From Dryas octopetala (lineage: Eukaryota; Streptophyta; Magnoliopsida; Rosales; Rosaceae): a DNA stretch of 64,000 bases. The stretch lies in contig OY992836.1 in assembly GCA_963921425.1 (NCBI GenBank), positions 15,579,614 through 15,643,613 of the forward strand, written 5' to 3'. The notes under the pieces were generated by a model. It did no database searches. It was given only the letters and a program-made list of their open reading frames with translations, and was not told the origin of the DNA. Shown one piece after another: positions 10,837 through 22,745 of this stretch (position 1 is its first letter; each line of letters begins with the position of its first letter). Position numbers and translations under genes: made by a program.

Positions 10837-13800
10837 TCACAGCACTGGGCAGCCTTTAACTACAACCCCATGCTCTGTTGAGCAAGAAGCCAATGAACAA
10901 CCATCTGGGCTACTTCCCCACCACTTAAAGTGGACATTTTCCATCCCCAGACATAAGTACAAAAATACTGCCATGAAAGCTAATCCAGCATCTAGAGCTC
11001 CGGATAGCAAATAGTTGTGGCGACTCCACAAGCCACGGTAGTACCTGTAAACAATAAAGCCTGAGACGAATCCAATGAGAACCCAGCTGGTGTAGTTGAC
11101 AGCAGTAGCTGCTGTTGTCCCTAAGAGCACAGGCATGGTGATCAGTTTAATCCAATGTTTTCTTGGGAAGGCCTTATGTGCAAGCCAAACTAGGACAGGA
11201 GCTATAGCCCCGGCTAAGAAAAACCAGTTGATGGCTGAATAATGGCCAAGATTCCCAAAGATTCTGCGAGGCCCAACAAGACCCCAGATGACAGAAGCAT
11301 CATAGAACACGTGGTCACCGGGGCAAGTCCATGGGCTGTCTGCTGGTAGTAATGCCCTATTACATATGTCTGGGATTGTGTTCATAAGCCACCATGCAGT
11401 TCCTAAATGCACGAATGCTGCTATAACTGTACCAACTACCTGAGAAGAAATTGTTCCTAAATAATTGGGGACAAAATTTCATCCATCAATCTATGGACCA
11501 GAAACTTGGTGAAATGTAGCAAGTTTTTTCTTTTTCCTATTATGTTTGGGAAGAGGAAGACATGGAAGCTAACCTGTGCCATGAACATTGCTCTAGGAGG
11601 AATCTTCATGTAGTGCCCAAGCTTGAAGTCTTCCAGAAAGGTGAGCCCCTGTTTCATGCTTATGAATCCGTAGACTCTGAAACATATGTTAGCAACAGGA
11701 TATCCTGGATAGAGATACCCAATTATGTACTCTGTGATCACATTCAAGGCTGGTGTCTGTTCACCAATGAAAAGATTAGTGATGTTAGAGCAATAACAGT
11801 GCAAAAGTAGATAGAAGCATGTGGAAAATGAACAAAACATCCATCCCCATAGGGACCATTATTCCAAAGCATGTTAACTTAATAAATTCAAATTGCACAG
11901 GCTGAATATGAGGTTCCATTTTCAGCTGGACTTGATGATGGTGGCAAGTGGATAGAAAGGTAAAGAACATCCTAGGTCCACACAAAAATGCTGAATATGT
12001 GAAATAGTTTGAAACTGTACCTGATTTGTTGTGGCTTTAATGACACCAATAGGAAGAGTGAACAACAATGCAAGACCGCAGGCAAGCAAGACCCCCCACC
12101 ATTTCAATTGTAGTTGATCGTTGTAATAATGACATGTAAATATGGTTGCCCCTATGTTAACCAAAAGGATACACATGAACCACCATCCAGGAACTTGCTT
12201 ATATTTTCTCATGAGCTTTGTGTGCACATCCATCTTCTTCCCGTGGAAGGCAGACTTGCTGAGCTGCCAGATGTCTCTGCACACTTGAAAAAATAAGGCC
12301 CTCTAACAAAATGTAAAACAATATATAAGCTAGTTCACCTTAGCTATATTTGATTTCCCATTTCTTGATGCAGAAATCAGAAGTCAAGTGGAGTATTTGA
12401 AAGAAACTTGAGGGAACTTGGCATTTAGAGAAGATTGCAGTTTACCATACATGATGCAACTAATATTATTTGTACTTTTTCCGAGTGCATGAAGTTTATA
12501 ATGCACCTCAGATGGTTGGTGGCACGTTAACATTTTCTTGGAGATACTGAACTTATAATAGGTAGGTATGAACTTTCTTTTGACAATTTAAGATGGGCAG
12601 AGAGTGTCAAATACACAGATACATATATGCCATGATGCCCAATTTTGCTCTAGTAACCATTACTTTCAATCCGGAAAGTGTGGCTTACCTCCCGTTGAAG
12701 AGGAGAACATGGACAATAGTGGCAGTAAGGCAGGCAAAATTGGCACCATAGTTGAAAACAAAGAAAGTGCTGAGATAGAGAGGGCCCTCTCGCTCAAATG
12801 CATCAATGTCAAGGCGGAAGTTGGGGTCTATAATAGCTGATATGTTGTAGTTCTGGCCAGTAGATGTGAAAAGGCCATCCGAGAATATGGGAAAGGTTTT
12901 GGCCTTGTATACATTGAGCCAATAAGCCACAGGAGTGATAACATACATCACAATAGCAAAACCAGCAGCAACATTGGCAGTGGCAAACCATGGACTAGCA
13001 AGTGGGCTCCCAAGGTAAGAGGATATGCTGGACCAGTCAAGTCCAATAGCACCAATGCCAAGACCATGCAGTCCTGAACCCAGCTGATGGGTTAGGATTG
13101 AAGTAGGGAATATCCAGCAGACCCAGGAAAGGGAAGTTAGCATTGGGAATAGGTAGCCTGGAAAGACGTAGTAAGCAAAGCTGCAAGTGAAAGCAATGAG
13201 GAAGAACTGATTCCTTGTTAATCCACCCTTGGCTCTCTCCTCTTTCTCATGTAATGCCCTGTTCAGTCAAGCATACATGACATGCACACAGTTCAGACTT
13301 CAGAGGAAATAGTAGTAACTCTCCTAATGCTGCATTGAACACATTCTTGCACCACTTTGTGTAACATGCACATTAGTACGAGAAAGTTTTTTTAAATGAC
13401 GGTAACACCACAGCATGTTGCATGTTGCATGTTACGTGTTTACTGAAATTATGACATGCATGACATCATATCAGCATCGCATGTAGTGTTACCGCCACAT
13501 ACAAAATTTCTTATCAATACAATATACTTATATAAGTGGATCACACGCTATTAAATTAAGATACGGTATAAAAATGTGGTCGAAATAGTTTTATTTAACA
13601 ATTTTGTTAATAATATTTGTATCAGTGAAAGCATTAAGCTAGACTACAAAACCAGCTGCTGCAAAGAAGAACAACAAAGGCAGTAATAACACTAAAGACT
13701 ACTAGAGTGGAATATAAGCACGTTCCTTTGACCAGCAACAAGTCAACGAATCCTCACCAACGTAAAACTATAACGTCCACTAATGGAGCAAAACGTGGCA

Positions 13801-14560
13801 AAAAAAAAAGCACGTTACCTGAAGAGTGAAACCTGAACGAGGTTATGAGGCCACCACATAGCCGCGGGTTCCACCAAGTACTTGCGGAACAACCCGGCCC
13901 ATCCGAACCCGAGCACCTGAGTAGTCAAAACGACGAGCAGCGCCACGAGAAACGACAGTTTCTTCTTGTAGAAGATCTTAATGGCGCTGACGATGTGGAT
14001 GGCGTAGACGTTCCCAGCTCCCGAGTTGGCGAAGATGGTGATGAGCACGTGCTCCTTCACGTTGAACGGGCCCGGGTTGAGTGTGAATTCCCACTTCTGC
14101 CCCTGAAAGAAGACTCGCTCAGTCAGCAGCGAGGCCATGAGGTGGCCGAGCGGGACCACCGCGATCTGAGCCGAGATCGACGTGATGGAGAGAGGCTCTC
14201 GGCGGTACCAGAAGAACTGGTTCAGGAAGGAGAGTAGAACGCACGCGAGGGCTCCGAGAGTCCACGTCCGGAACGTCACGGTTGGGAGGGAAGGATCGTC
14301 GGTGACCGGAACGGTGAGCGCGACCTGTTCGATCGGAGAGTTCTCCGGCTCCGGAGACGGTGGTCGTGAAGCGGGGGCATTGGTTGTGGAGGTATTCTTG
14401 TCCTGATTCGTCTCAACTGTGAAGTAGGCGTGAATTTGGAGGGGGAGAGATTTCGTGAGAAAATGGAGAGAAATTGGGATGATATATTAATGGAAGAGAA
14501 AAAGAAGGTCAAATTATAAGTCTTACTGAGTGGAGCTGTGATTTCGTGGCTAGTGGTCAT
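10837..14560 (-). CDS. Oligopeptide transporter (OPT family), copy 2
   Basis: Tandem duplicate of the OPT gene at 1833-5600, with the same six-exon structure: 14560-14527, 14416-13819, 13258-12689, 12276-12021, 11756-11574 and 11439-10837. The model gives 747 aa, with all introns GT-AG and phases intact. The NPG and HYMKIPPR motifs are present. A 12-bp in-frame deletion in the last exon removes four residues (VNMP in copy 1) and turns MPPATAVNY into TTAATAVNY, inside a stretch that I recall as conserved in plant OPTs. The C-terminus reads through to [15 protein letters not shown], a few residues longer than copy 1. The promoter side (14561-14840) is conserved with copy 1. It is probably expressed; whether it still transports is uncertain. 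Confidence 0.92.
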
Positions 14561-14844
14561 CTCCTCCTTGTAACCGCTAACGATAATTTGAAACGTGGAT
14601 GTGGATCCAAAAAACCAGGCTTTGAATATCAGAGCCTGTGGAGTTCAATAGTTCATATTGAAAATTCGTTATGTACATGTAGTGTTTATGGATTAGTAGT
14701 GTTGATCGTGACCGTTGGATTTGAAACTTGCTTGAAGGACTAGTAGTCTAGTATTGTCTTCACCTTTGAGATATGTCACGGATGACTTGGATTTGAGATG
14801 ATGGCTGTCAATCTTGGAGCTTTACTAATAATCAATGAGTTAAA

Positions 14845-16975
14845 TTTGGGGTTTGGACGATTGAAATTTTGATTTGATCAAAATTAGACAGAAATATGAA
14901 AATTGTGATTAAAATATAAAAATTCTAACATATTATTTATTATATTAATAAAAAAATATTTAAAAAAATTTATTATATAATAAATTTTATATGATATATG
15001 ATGAATATAATATGTACTAAAGATAAATACTATTAAATAAAAATAATTTATTAATTAACAATTATGTAAATTTTATTGAACATTTTGTTTTATTTTGATC
15101 TCATTTTGAATCATTAATTAATAATTACATAAAAAATGACTTTTTTTAAAGAGATTTTTTAATCATTTTGAATTTGTTGTCCTTAAAACATAGGTGGATA
15201 AATAAGAAAATAACATTTATTGTTATTTTTTAAACCCTTTAACCCAATGAGAGCAGTTTTGTTTATGCCATCTAACTAAGGTGAATGAATACTCACCTTT
15301 CATTTAAAATACTGCTATATGTTTAAAAAGCTAACTATAAATTAAGAGGGCTGCTATTTGCACACCTTTTTTTTCTTTTTGCACACCCTTTTATTAAAAA
15401 AAAAATTAAAAAAAAAAAGACACATTTATCCTTCTCACACCAAAAAACCAACCCCATTTTTTTCTCTTTTGCACACCCCATCAACAGACAAAAAAAAAAA
15501 ACACACACCCAGCCACACACACCCCCCCTTCATCTCCCTCACCCGACCACACACACCTCCCTTCATCTCCCTCACCCGACCACACCCACCCACGCAGCCC
15601 TCCTTCCACCAAGCTCCAGCCCCGTCGCACCCTCCCTCCAGCCCCGACCCACCCACCCAGCCCCCTCCCTCCCTCACCCGACCACCACAAGCAGCACCCA
15701 CGAAGCCCTCAACCTTCTCCTCTTCTCTCCTCCCTCCCTCCCTTTCTCTCTCTGCTTTCTCCTTCGTTCGGCACTGGTTTGCCGAAAATTTGAGTTTCCT
15801 TCGGCAGCCATCCACCGAACACCCACAAACCATTTGACAGCCACCCGCCGAACACCCACAAACCGTTCGACAGCCACCCGCCGAACACCCACAAACCATT
15901 TGGCATATATCTGCCGAACCTAGAGGGAGGTGGCCGGGTGGGTCGAGGCTAGAGGGAGGGTGCGACGGGGTTGGGTAGGAGGGGGTGCGATGGGACCGGG
16001 GCTGGGTGGAGGGGAGGGAGGAGGTCGGGCTGGGTGGAGGGGAAGGAGGTGGGCTAGGTCGGGGCTGGAGGGAGGGTGCGACGGGGCTGGGGCTTGGTGG
16101 AGGGAAGGGAGGAGGTCGGGCTGCGTGGAGGGGAGGAGGTGGGCTGGGTCGGGGCTGGAGGGAGGGTGCGACGGGGCTGGGGCTGGGGCTTGGTGGAGGG
16201 GAGGGAGGAGGTCGGGCTGGGTGGAGGGGAAAAAGGTGGGCTGGGTCGGGGCTGGAGGGAGGGTGCGATGGGGCTGGGGTTTGGTGGAGGGAGGGCTGTG
16301 TTCGGGTGTGTTTTTTTTTTCAGGGGTGTGTTTTTTTTTTCCAACCAAGGGGTGTGTTTTTTTTTTTTTCAAGGGTGTGTTGGGTGAGGGGTGAGTGTGT
16401 CTTTCCTTTGATTTTTGATTTATTTTTTACAAAAGGGTGTGCAAAAAGAAAAAGAAAAGGTGTGCAAATAGCAGCCCTCTAAATTAACCCTGAAATATAT
16501 ACATATATATTTTTTTTTTCCTTTTTTTCCCCAAAACGCGGTTCCCTCGCTTCCCTTTTTTTTTTCTTCTCCTTTCTCTCCATCCCTCATGCTTCTCTCT
16601 CTCTCTCGGCATTTCCATCCCCAGCCCAGCTCACCGGCGCCGACCACCTGCAACCACTCAACCACCCTCTCCTTCTCCTCTCTCATCTCTCCTCTCCTGC
16701 AGCCTCTCTTTCCCCTACTTTCTCTCCCTCACGCGACGCTGCACACAGCTAGCCCAGCCATAGCGAAGTCGGCCACTTCCCGACCAACCAGACCCAACCG
16801 CGAGTTCCCTCACCGACATGAGCACCACCAAGCTTCTCCATCTCTCGCCCCCTGCCCCAGAAAACCCATCATTTCCTCTCTTCCTCCCTCAACGGCCTCA
16901 GCTCCTCCCAAAGCTGAAAAATTTTTCCGAAATTTTGAGAATTTTGACGAAAATATGAAAATTTTGGCGAAATCA
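14845..16975. mobile_element. Unclassified insertion block in unit 2
   Basis: These 2.1 kb have no counterpart at the matching point of unit 1 (about 5845-5880). The left 500 bp are very AT-rich. The right 490 bp (16488-16975) are CT-rich with several Pro/Ser-coding ORFs and resemble the R-U5 or leader region of a plant retroelement. A separate TIR element (15346-16479) is nested inside. I found no clean target duplication for the whole block, so it may be a composite or an old element, or the DNA could have been lost from unit 1. Confidence 0.5.
15346..16479. mobile_element. Foldback-type TIR transposon
   Basis: Starts GAGGGCTGCTATTTGCACAC and ends with its inverted complement. The terminal inverted repeat is about 50 bp with few mismatches and is flanked by an 8-bp target duplication taaattaa (15338-15345 and 16480-16487). 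The inside is also inverted: the left half is C-rich (caccctccctccagcccc) and the right half is its G-rich complement. Within the right half a unit of roughly 90-110 bp recurs about four times between 15955 and 16290. Around 15780-15915 a second tandem array has a unit near 35 bp (ccgaacacccacaaacc). No transposase is visible. An 8-bp duplication suggests hAT, but the long TIR would also fit a Mutator-like element. Confidence 0.85.
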
Positions 16976-17284
16976 GACAAAAAAAAAAAGAGTGTTAATG
17001 AATCTCTATTGATTTCAAGCGACATGCATTTCAGATTCAGGCTTCATAGAATAAGGAATGACAGACTTTGCAGTACCCTAGAATAAATATACATATATAT
17101 ATTATACTCTGTTATAGAAAAGGAAATGGAGTTATATATATATTATACTCTGTTATAGAATAAATATACCCTAGAACTAAGGGAACAAGAAGTGGAGTTT
17201 CATGTTTGGAAAAGGTAATGTTATAGAAACATATTTTCAGACCCATAAGATGTAACAGCTTATACATTAAATTATTAATTAATA

Positions 17285-17806
17285 CAAGAAAATTATAGAT
17301 TTGGTCAACTTATTTTATACTTAATTTAATTTTGTTCTACAATCTTTTTTAAGTTATGTTTTGGTCCACTAATTGTTTCACTTGTTTAATAAAAGTCCAA
17401 ATTAGTTTTCTCAAATTTGTCCCGCCTTTTACCCTATCAAATCTCAGCCAAATTCAGCAAACATATACTTATTTTAAAGCATGTATCTCCTCTTTACAAC
17501 CATATAAAGATCATTCAAATCAGAGTTCTAAAACTCAAGATAATTGGCTCCAAAGTAGGGTACTCGAAACTACCCATTTTTCCTATAAAATTTTTCATAT
17601 TTTTCAAATTTCACCTAACTTCAATTTTTTTTAATTATAATACTCCAAATTGGTTCCTATAACTAAGAAATGATAAAATATAACTTATATTTCAATTATA
17701 ATTGAAGAAAACACAACAAAAAAGATTTAAAATCATAACTTAAAAAAGATTGTAAGCCAAAATTGAACTAGGTATAAAATAAGTTGATCAAATTTGTAAT
17801 TTCCTC
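17285..17806. mobile_element. MITE with 9-bp target duplication
   Basis: Imperfect terminal inverted repeats of about 85 bp: the left arm includes ggtcaacttattttatac and the right arm its complement. They flank an AT-rich centre. The 9-bp target duplication taattaata lies at 17276-17284 and 17807-17815. Unit 1 carries a single copy at the matching site near 6121-6135, i.e. an empty site. No coding capacity. Most likely a small Mutator-type MITE. Confidence 0.85.
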
Positions 17807-18064
17807 TAATTAATAATTAAGGTTATTCTACAATATTGATCAGTATTATACTCACATATGTTCTCCACAATAAAACTTTTACATAACAAGTGTATACACT
17901 TATTGTTTTTATCTCTTTCATTACGTGACTTAATAGGTAATAACAGAGATAGACACGCATGAGCAATATACAACTGTAATAGTTAAGTTCTTTTCGTGCC
18001 CTTACACATACAAAAAATTCAAAACTCTTGATAAAGTAAAACAACCCTAATAAATGATATAAGT

Positions 18065-18796
18065 GATCAGATTATAAAGAAAAACTTTCATGTGACAGTT
18101 TTATATGTTTTTGTGTATATCTTAAATAAAAAGATAAACACATTATACGTGGCAGTGTTATGGTTACATATAATAATTTTTTCGTCCAAATAGACAAGAT
18201 TATGGAGTGTGAGAATATGATTCGTTTGGACTTTATTCTTTATAGTATGTGTGTAGGTTTTGCCAGGTTTTCGCATCCGGAGTTAGTCATTACAGGAAGT
18301 TCAAGATATGAAGTCAACAAAAAAAGATTTAAAAAAAAATCTCGATCTCATTAAAGGGTGAAAGCTCAACTGTCACAAAAACTAGGGGACATAAAACTGC
18401 CATTTTGTTATCTAAACTATTACACTTGTATTGATTTACTCTCCAAACTTCCATTAAGGGTCCAATGAGGGCAGTTGCCCCTCTCATAATTTATCCACAC
18501 ATATATTTTTCTATCATCCTAACTTGTTTTTTTATGTATTTCTTAAGAGAAAAACTTTTATGGGACAATTTTATATGTTTTTGTGTATATCTAAAATAAA
18601 AAGATAAACACATTATACATGATAGTGTTACGATCACATATACTATTCTTTCGTCCAAATAGACAAAATTATGGAGTGTGATAATATGATTCGTTTGGAC
18701 TTTATTCTTTGTAGCATGCGTGTAGGTTTTGCCAAGTTTGCACATCCAGAGTTGGCCGTTATAGGAAGTTCGAGGTATGAAGTTAACAAAAAAGGA
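18065..18796. repeat. Tandem duplication of about 460 bp
   Basis: The sequence around 18065-18335, containing 'gattcgtttggactttatt', recurs at about 18538-18796. Unit 1 has a single copy at 7530-7745. The duplication therefore happened in unit 2 after the segmental duplication. Confidence 0.8.
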
Positions 18797-18822
18797 TAAA
18801 AGGAAAAAAAAAAAAATATTTA

Positions 18823-19247
18823 TTTCATATTTAGTACCTAAACTTTGACCCTTGTCTTAATATGGTACCTAAACTTTTATTTATCCCAATTAAGTACCTA
18901 AACTTTTATTTTGTGTCTAATAGGTACCAAAATGAATTTTTGTTAAAATTGTCAATAAAAATTAGGGGCAATATAGTCAAAGTATATTTTAATTATTTTC
19001 TTTATATGTTTAAAATTATTAAAAAAAAACACACAACAAACAAAAAAAATTAAAAATTAAAATTAAAATATAAATATAAATTTTTTGAAGTGACTATATT
19101 GCCCCTAACTTTTGTTGATAATTTTAACAGAAATTCATTTTGGTACCTATTAAACACAAAATAAAAGTTTAAGTACTCAATTGGGACAAATAAAAGTTTA
19201 GGTACCACATTAAAATAATAGTCAAAGTTCAGGTACTAAATATGAAA
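18823..19247. mobile_element. Foldback MITE with long inverted repeats
   Basis: The arms begin tttcatatttagtaccta and return as the complement, ending taggtactaaatatgaaa-like sequence at 19247. The inverted arms extend about 190 bp each and include 'aggggcaatatagtca' on the left and its complement on the right. Unit 1 has only a poly(A) stretch at the matching position (about 7750-7765), so it is an insertion. A target duplication is hard to define in the A-rich flanks. Confidence 0.78.
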
Positions 19248-19628
19248 AAAAAACCCAAAAAAAAATAAAAAATCCCCAATCTCAGTCAAGGGTGAAAGCT
19301 CCACTGTCCCAAAAGCTAGGGGACTGAATTCTCATCTATTATAGGCTGATAGCTGTCAATTATTATCCTCCTCTATTGGTTGTGGTCATTGGCAGTGCAA
19401 ACGAAAAGAAAAATATACTACACTTACAACTATGTTCCATCACAAAAATAAGCCAGTTCCATCGCAAAATAAACCAGTTCCATCAAGATATCTAGAACCT
19501 TCGTCTGTTATTTGCTTACAAGGTGAACTGAATCTTACTTGACCAAAAAAAAAAAACTGAATCTTAAGATCTAACCCCACTACTTGAGCTTGGGTTGAGT
19601 TAAGGCTCTTGGACAGCCAAACTTATGA

Positions 19629-22158
19629 TTAAATGGACAATTTTGAAAACTTTGCAACAAAAAGTCCGCTGGTGTTTGAGGTCAAAGGATCAAAGCGCAA
19701 GGTATTTGGGAGTTGTCCGTTCTTGCAAGGCCAATTTTCAGCAGCATCTATTGCCAGCAACTCTGTGTAAAAAGAAGGAATCAGTGAACCGCAAAAACAA
19801 AAAAGTGTAACATGCTGATTATGCTCTGATTGTTGCAATCAAACCTTCAATGAATCAATCGTTTCATAGAGTAAGAACTACATACACAAGAGCTCTTCAA
19901 GTGGAATGAAGTATACTAACATAAGTTGTAGGCTGTAAATATGCAAACAATCATGGTATTAACTATTACAAAGAACAAAGGGATTTACCGGCAGAAGGAT
20001 TTTCCTTAAGAAACTGCTTTACCACATCTTCATTCTGAGTAACTGTCAAACTAATCAATAGAAAAAAAAAAATGAGAAATATAGGCAGATATCCTTTCTA
20101 TGTGTGTGACCAAAATCTAAAGGAACAACCAACAAAAGGCACCTGCAAGTGCTATAAACAAGCAGCCCTCCAGCTTTTAGCAACCTAAAACCATTCCTTA
20201 GGAGTTTCAACTGCAAGACAAAGACAAATATTACTATCACTTTCCTAAGCATGAAATGTTGTTTCCTCCAACAAATAAAACTTCAACAATGCATACTCAA
20301 AGTGGCAAAGTTAACAGATAATCTGAAAGATTCAATCAGATACCTGAAGCACAGTGAGGCTATCACTCCTCTCTGCATCCAATACACGGCGTTGCAGAGT
20401 TTCCCACCCCCAATGTTCAAATTTTTGGACATGTTTAATTGATCCATCATGAGTGCACTCTGCATCCACTAGGACCTGAATTAAAATCCAACTAGCTTAG
20501 CAACCAACCAACCCATAAATAATGTTAAGTTATAAGAAATTAAAATAAAAAAGCACAATGCAGTTTTACCTTGTCATAGCCACAGCTCAAAAACTCACTG
20601 TCAGAGAAAGTTTGGTACAGTTCACTTTTATTCAGTCCAACAACACCAGAGTGGCGACCATAATAGATGAGCTCTGGATGCTGAATCCCTGAAAGCACAG
20701 CTCCAGTTTTTGTTACCATAGCAGCTTTTTTCCTTTCTTTCCATGGTCTCCTAGATGTCCATTCTTTGAATTTCACATTTTCTTCCAATGCAGATTCACC
20801 TGCATAATTCTAGATAGATCGATAACATATCAAAAACAGCAAGATGCTTGCATATAGAATTCTTAAAAGATTTAACAGTGTCACATATGAAGCTTCTGGT
20901 ACATGTGGATTCAGATCAATTACATGACTTAGAATCTGAACGAACTATCATCGGAAAGAGTGAAAAAGTTGTCCCATCAGCAACAAATAGTCGGCAGCGA
21001 TCACCCAATGAATATTTCTGTAGCATTGACCTACAAGCCGCTAGACGATGTCTTGAAACATCAACACCAGTTACAGAACCCGAATCACCAAGAAGGTCTA
21101 ATATCAGACAAAGCTTAGCACCTGAACATAAAATATACAAAATAAATAAAACTAAGTGAGCAATTTTTCAGAAAACAAAATTCATCAGTGTAGCTGGATC
21201 AGATATTCTTGCATGATTGTCGGGAAATACATATCATTTGGATGCTTCCCAAACACTATAAACTGTATCTATCTTTGTTTTCTGGGACATTTTACAAATT
21301 TTAAATCTTTATACTTCGAAAAATGAGTCTTTTGGCAATTTTGCAGCCAACACCTACTTCATGTTTTACTAATAGTAGCACAAAATAAGTGGCATTTACT
21401 CATTATGCAACGAATAATGTTTAACTAGCACAAAAAGTTGATAAATTTACAACATTCTTACCCATTAAACATTTGCATTTTACCAAATCATCCACTCAAT
21501 TCAAACGAATTTACCATACTAACAAACAGGAATCAGAGACTAACTTACCAGGAGCTGCACAAAGATCAAGAACATGATCTCCAGCTGAGATGTTCAAGAC
21601 TGAAACAGCAGCTCCAGACGCTGCATCGATTCCATATATCTGAAGCCCCAAACAAACACAAAGACAAAATATTGCGATTAAAATTTGGGACTTTCCCGCT
21701 AGAGAAAAAAAAAAAAAACAAAGCAACAACTGCTTAATTTTCTCGCTCACCTTCCCTTCTCGGTACGCATTTGAGTTAGCGATTTGAATATCGGGGGGAA
21801 GAGAATAAAAGCCAGGCAACCAATCCACTTCTTCAAGCTTGCACTTGATCTCAGCTTCAATATCTTCAATTTGAGCTTCACAACCAGGTTTCAGCCTTTC
21901 CATTACACCAAAAAAAAAAAACCCAAAAACCCAAAAAACCAAAACAAACAAAACCCATTAAAACCCAATTCTTCAACAACAAAAACACAAACCCAAAACC
22001 AAAACAAAAGCAGAAAAAGAAGAGAAAATTCACAGAGAGTACCTTATGTAACGAGGGGTCGAATGGCTCGCGGCATAAATGGAAGGGTCTAACCCATTCG
22101 CTTTCAAAAAGTCGAGGAACGCGTCTGGCAACGCTGATTTTGAAGCTTCTTCTTCCAT
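19629..22158 (-). CDS. NOL1/NOP2/Sun-family RNA m5C methyltransferase
   Basis: SAM-dependent methyltransferase predicted to make 5-methylcytosine in tRNA or rRNA. Nine exons: 22158-22043, 21895-21751, 21639-21549, 21121-20924, 20799-20570, 20475-20344, 20210-20143, 20050-19989 and 19762-19629. They give 391 aa with consistent phases. The SAM-binding core is visible: VLDLCAAPG (motif I), SVTGVDVSRHRL and FVADGTTF. Motif VI reads VYSTCS with the catalytic cysteine. Motif IV reads VDAECTHDG, with Glu where many relatives have Pro (DAPC). The C-terminus LRFDPLTSNTSGLFVAKFSK fits the family end. The exon 4 donor (T|GTAATT) is the least certain junction. The start codon lies 588 bp from the divergent RMR-like gene. 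By gene order it is the At5g66180-like member (from memory). Confidence 0.9.
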
Positions 22159-22745
22159 CAAACTCGAACTCTCAAGCTTGCTCAAGGACTTGAACTTCAA
22201 CAGTTCAGCTTCAACCCAATCGAAGTAAAGCGAAATTTTTTTGAGCTTTTTTCCTTGACGAGTTGACGGCTAATGGTTTTTGATCGAAACGGCGCGCTTT
22301 GGGTCGGTCGAAACGGCGTCGTTTATTCCATACCGATTAAAAATACAACTAAAAATAGTAATATTTTTTTTTGGAAAATAACCAAAAATAGTAATATATA
22401 TACTGATGAAAGTTGAGACTGCAATTTCAGCTCCCATTTGCTCGAGTTTCAGTCTCAGCTCCCTTAAAACTCACTCTATTAGTTTTCCCTTTTACTTATT
22501 TTGTGCTTATTTTTTCTTCTTCCTCTTTTTTTTCCCCCATTTTTCGGTGTATTTGAATCGTCAATTGGTTATACAATTATATTTCACACAAATCTAAGCG
22601 TCAGAATCCAATAAGCTTCAAGAGGTACTGGTTCTTCAATTTTCATGTCCCTTTTGTTCTTTTTTGTTCTTTTGAAATCTTGATTAAGTGCGATTTGTTA
22701 TTGATTATTTTGCGTTTTAGGTAATTGGAGCTGAGGAAGAGAGAG
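22159..22745. promoter_or_regulatory. Shared divergent promoter region
   Basis: The 587 bp between the start codons of the RNA methyltransferase (minus) and the RMR-like gene (plus) must hold both promoters and leaders. The RMR leader probably contains an intron, since 'ttttaggtaattggag' just before the ATG looks like an acceptor. No confident TATA box was seen for either gene. Confidence 0.5.

Larger units (their letters stand above)
10736..20252. repeat. Segmental duplication, unit 2
   Basis: Collinear with 1710-8499. It carries OPT copy 2 and the 3' part of the intact RNA methyltransferase gene. It is longer than unit 1 because of a 2.1-kb insertion block (about 14845-16975), a 522-bp MITE (17285-17806), an extra tandem copy near 18.1-18.8 kb and a foldback MITE (18823-19247). 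Confidence 0.88.

Noticed and set aside
15358..16482. Several overlapping 100-165 codon ORFs on both strands
   Set aside because: They come from the low-complexity Pro/Thr and Gly/Arg-coding interior of the foldback element; every frame is open because of base bias.
16589..17086. 165-codon Ser/Pro-rich ORF
   Set aside because: CT-rich low-complexity sequence in the insertion block; no known domain and no supporting splice or promoter structure.
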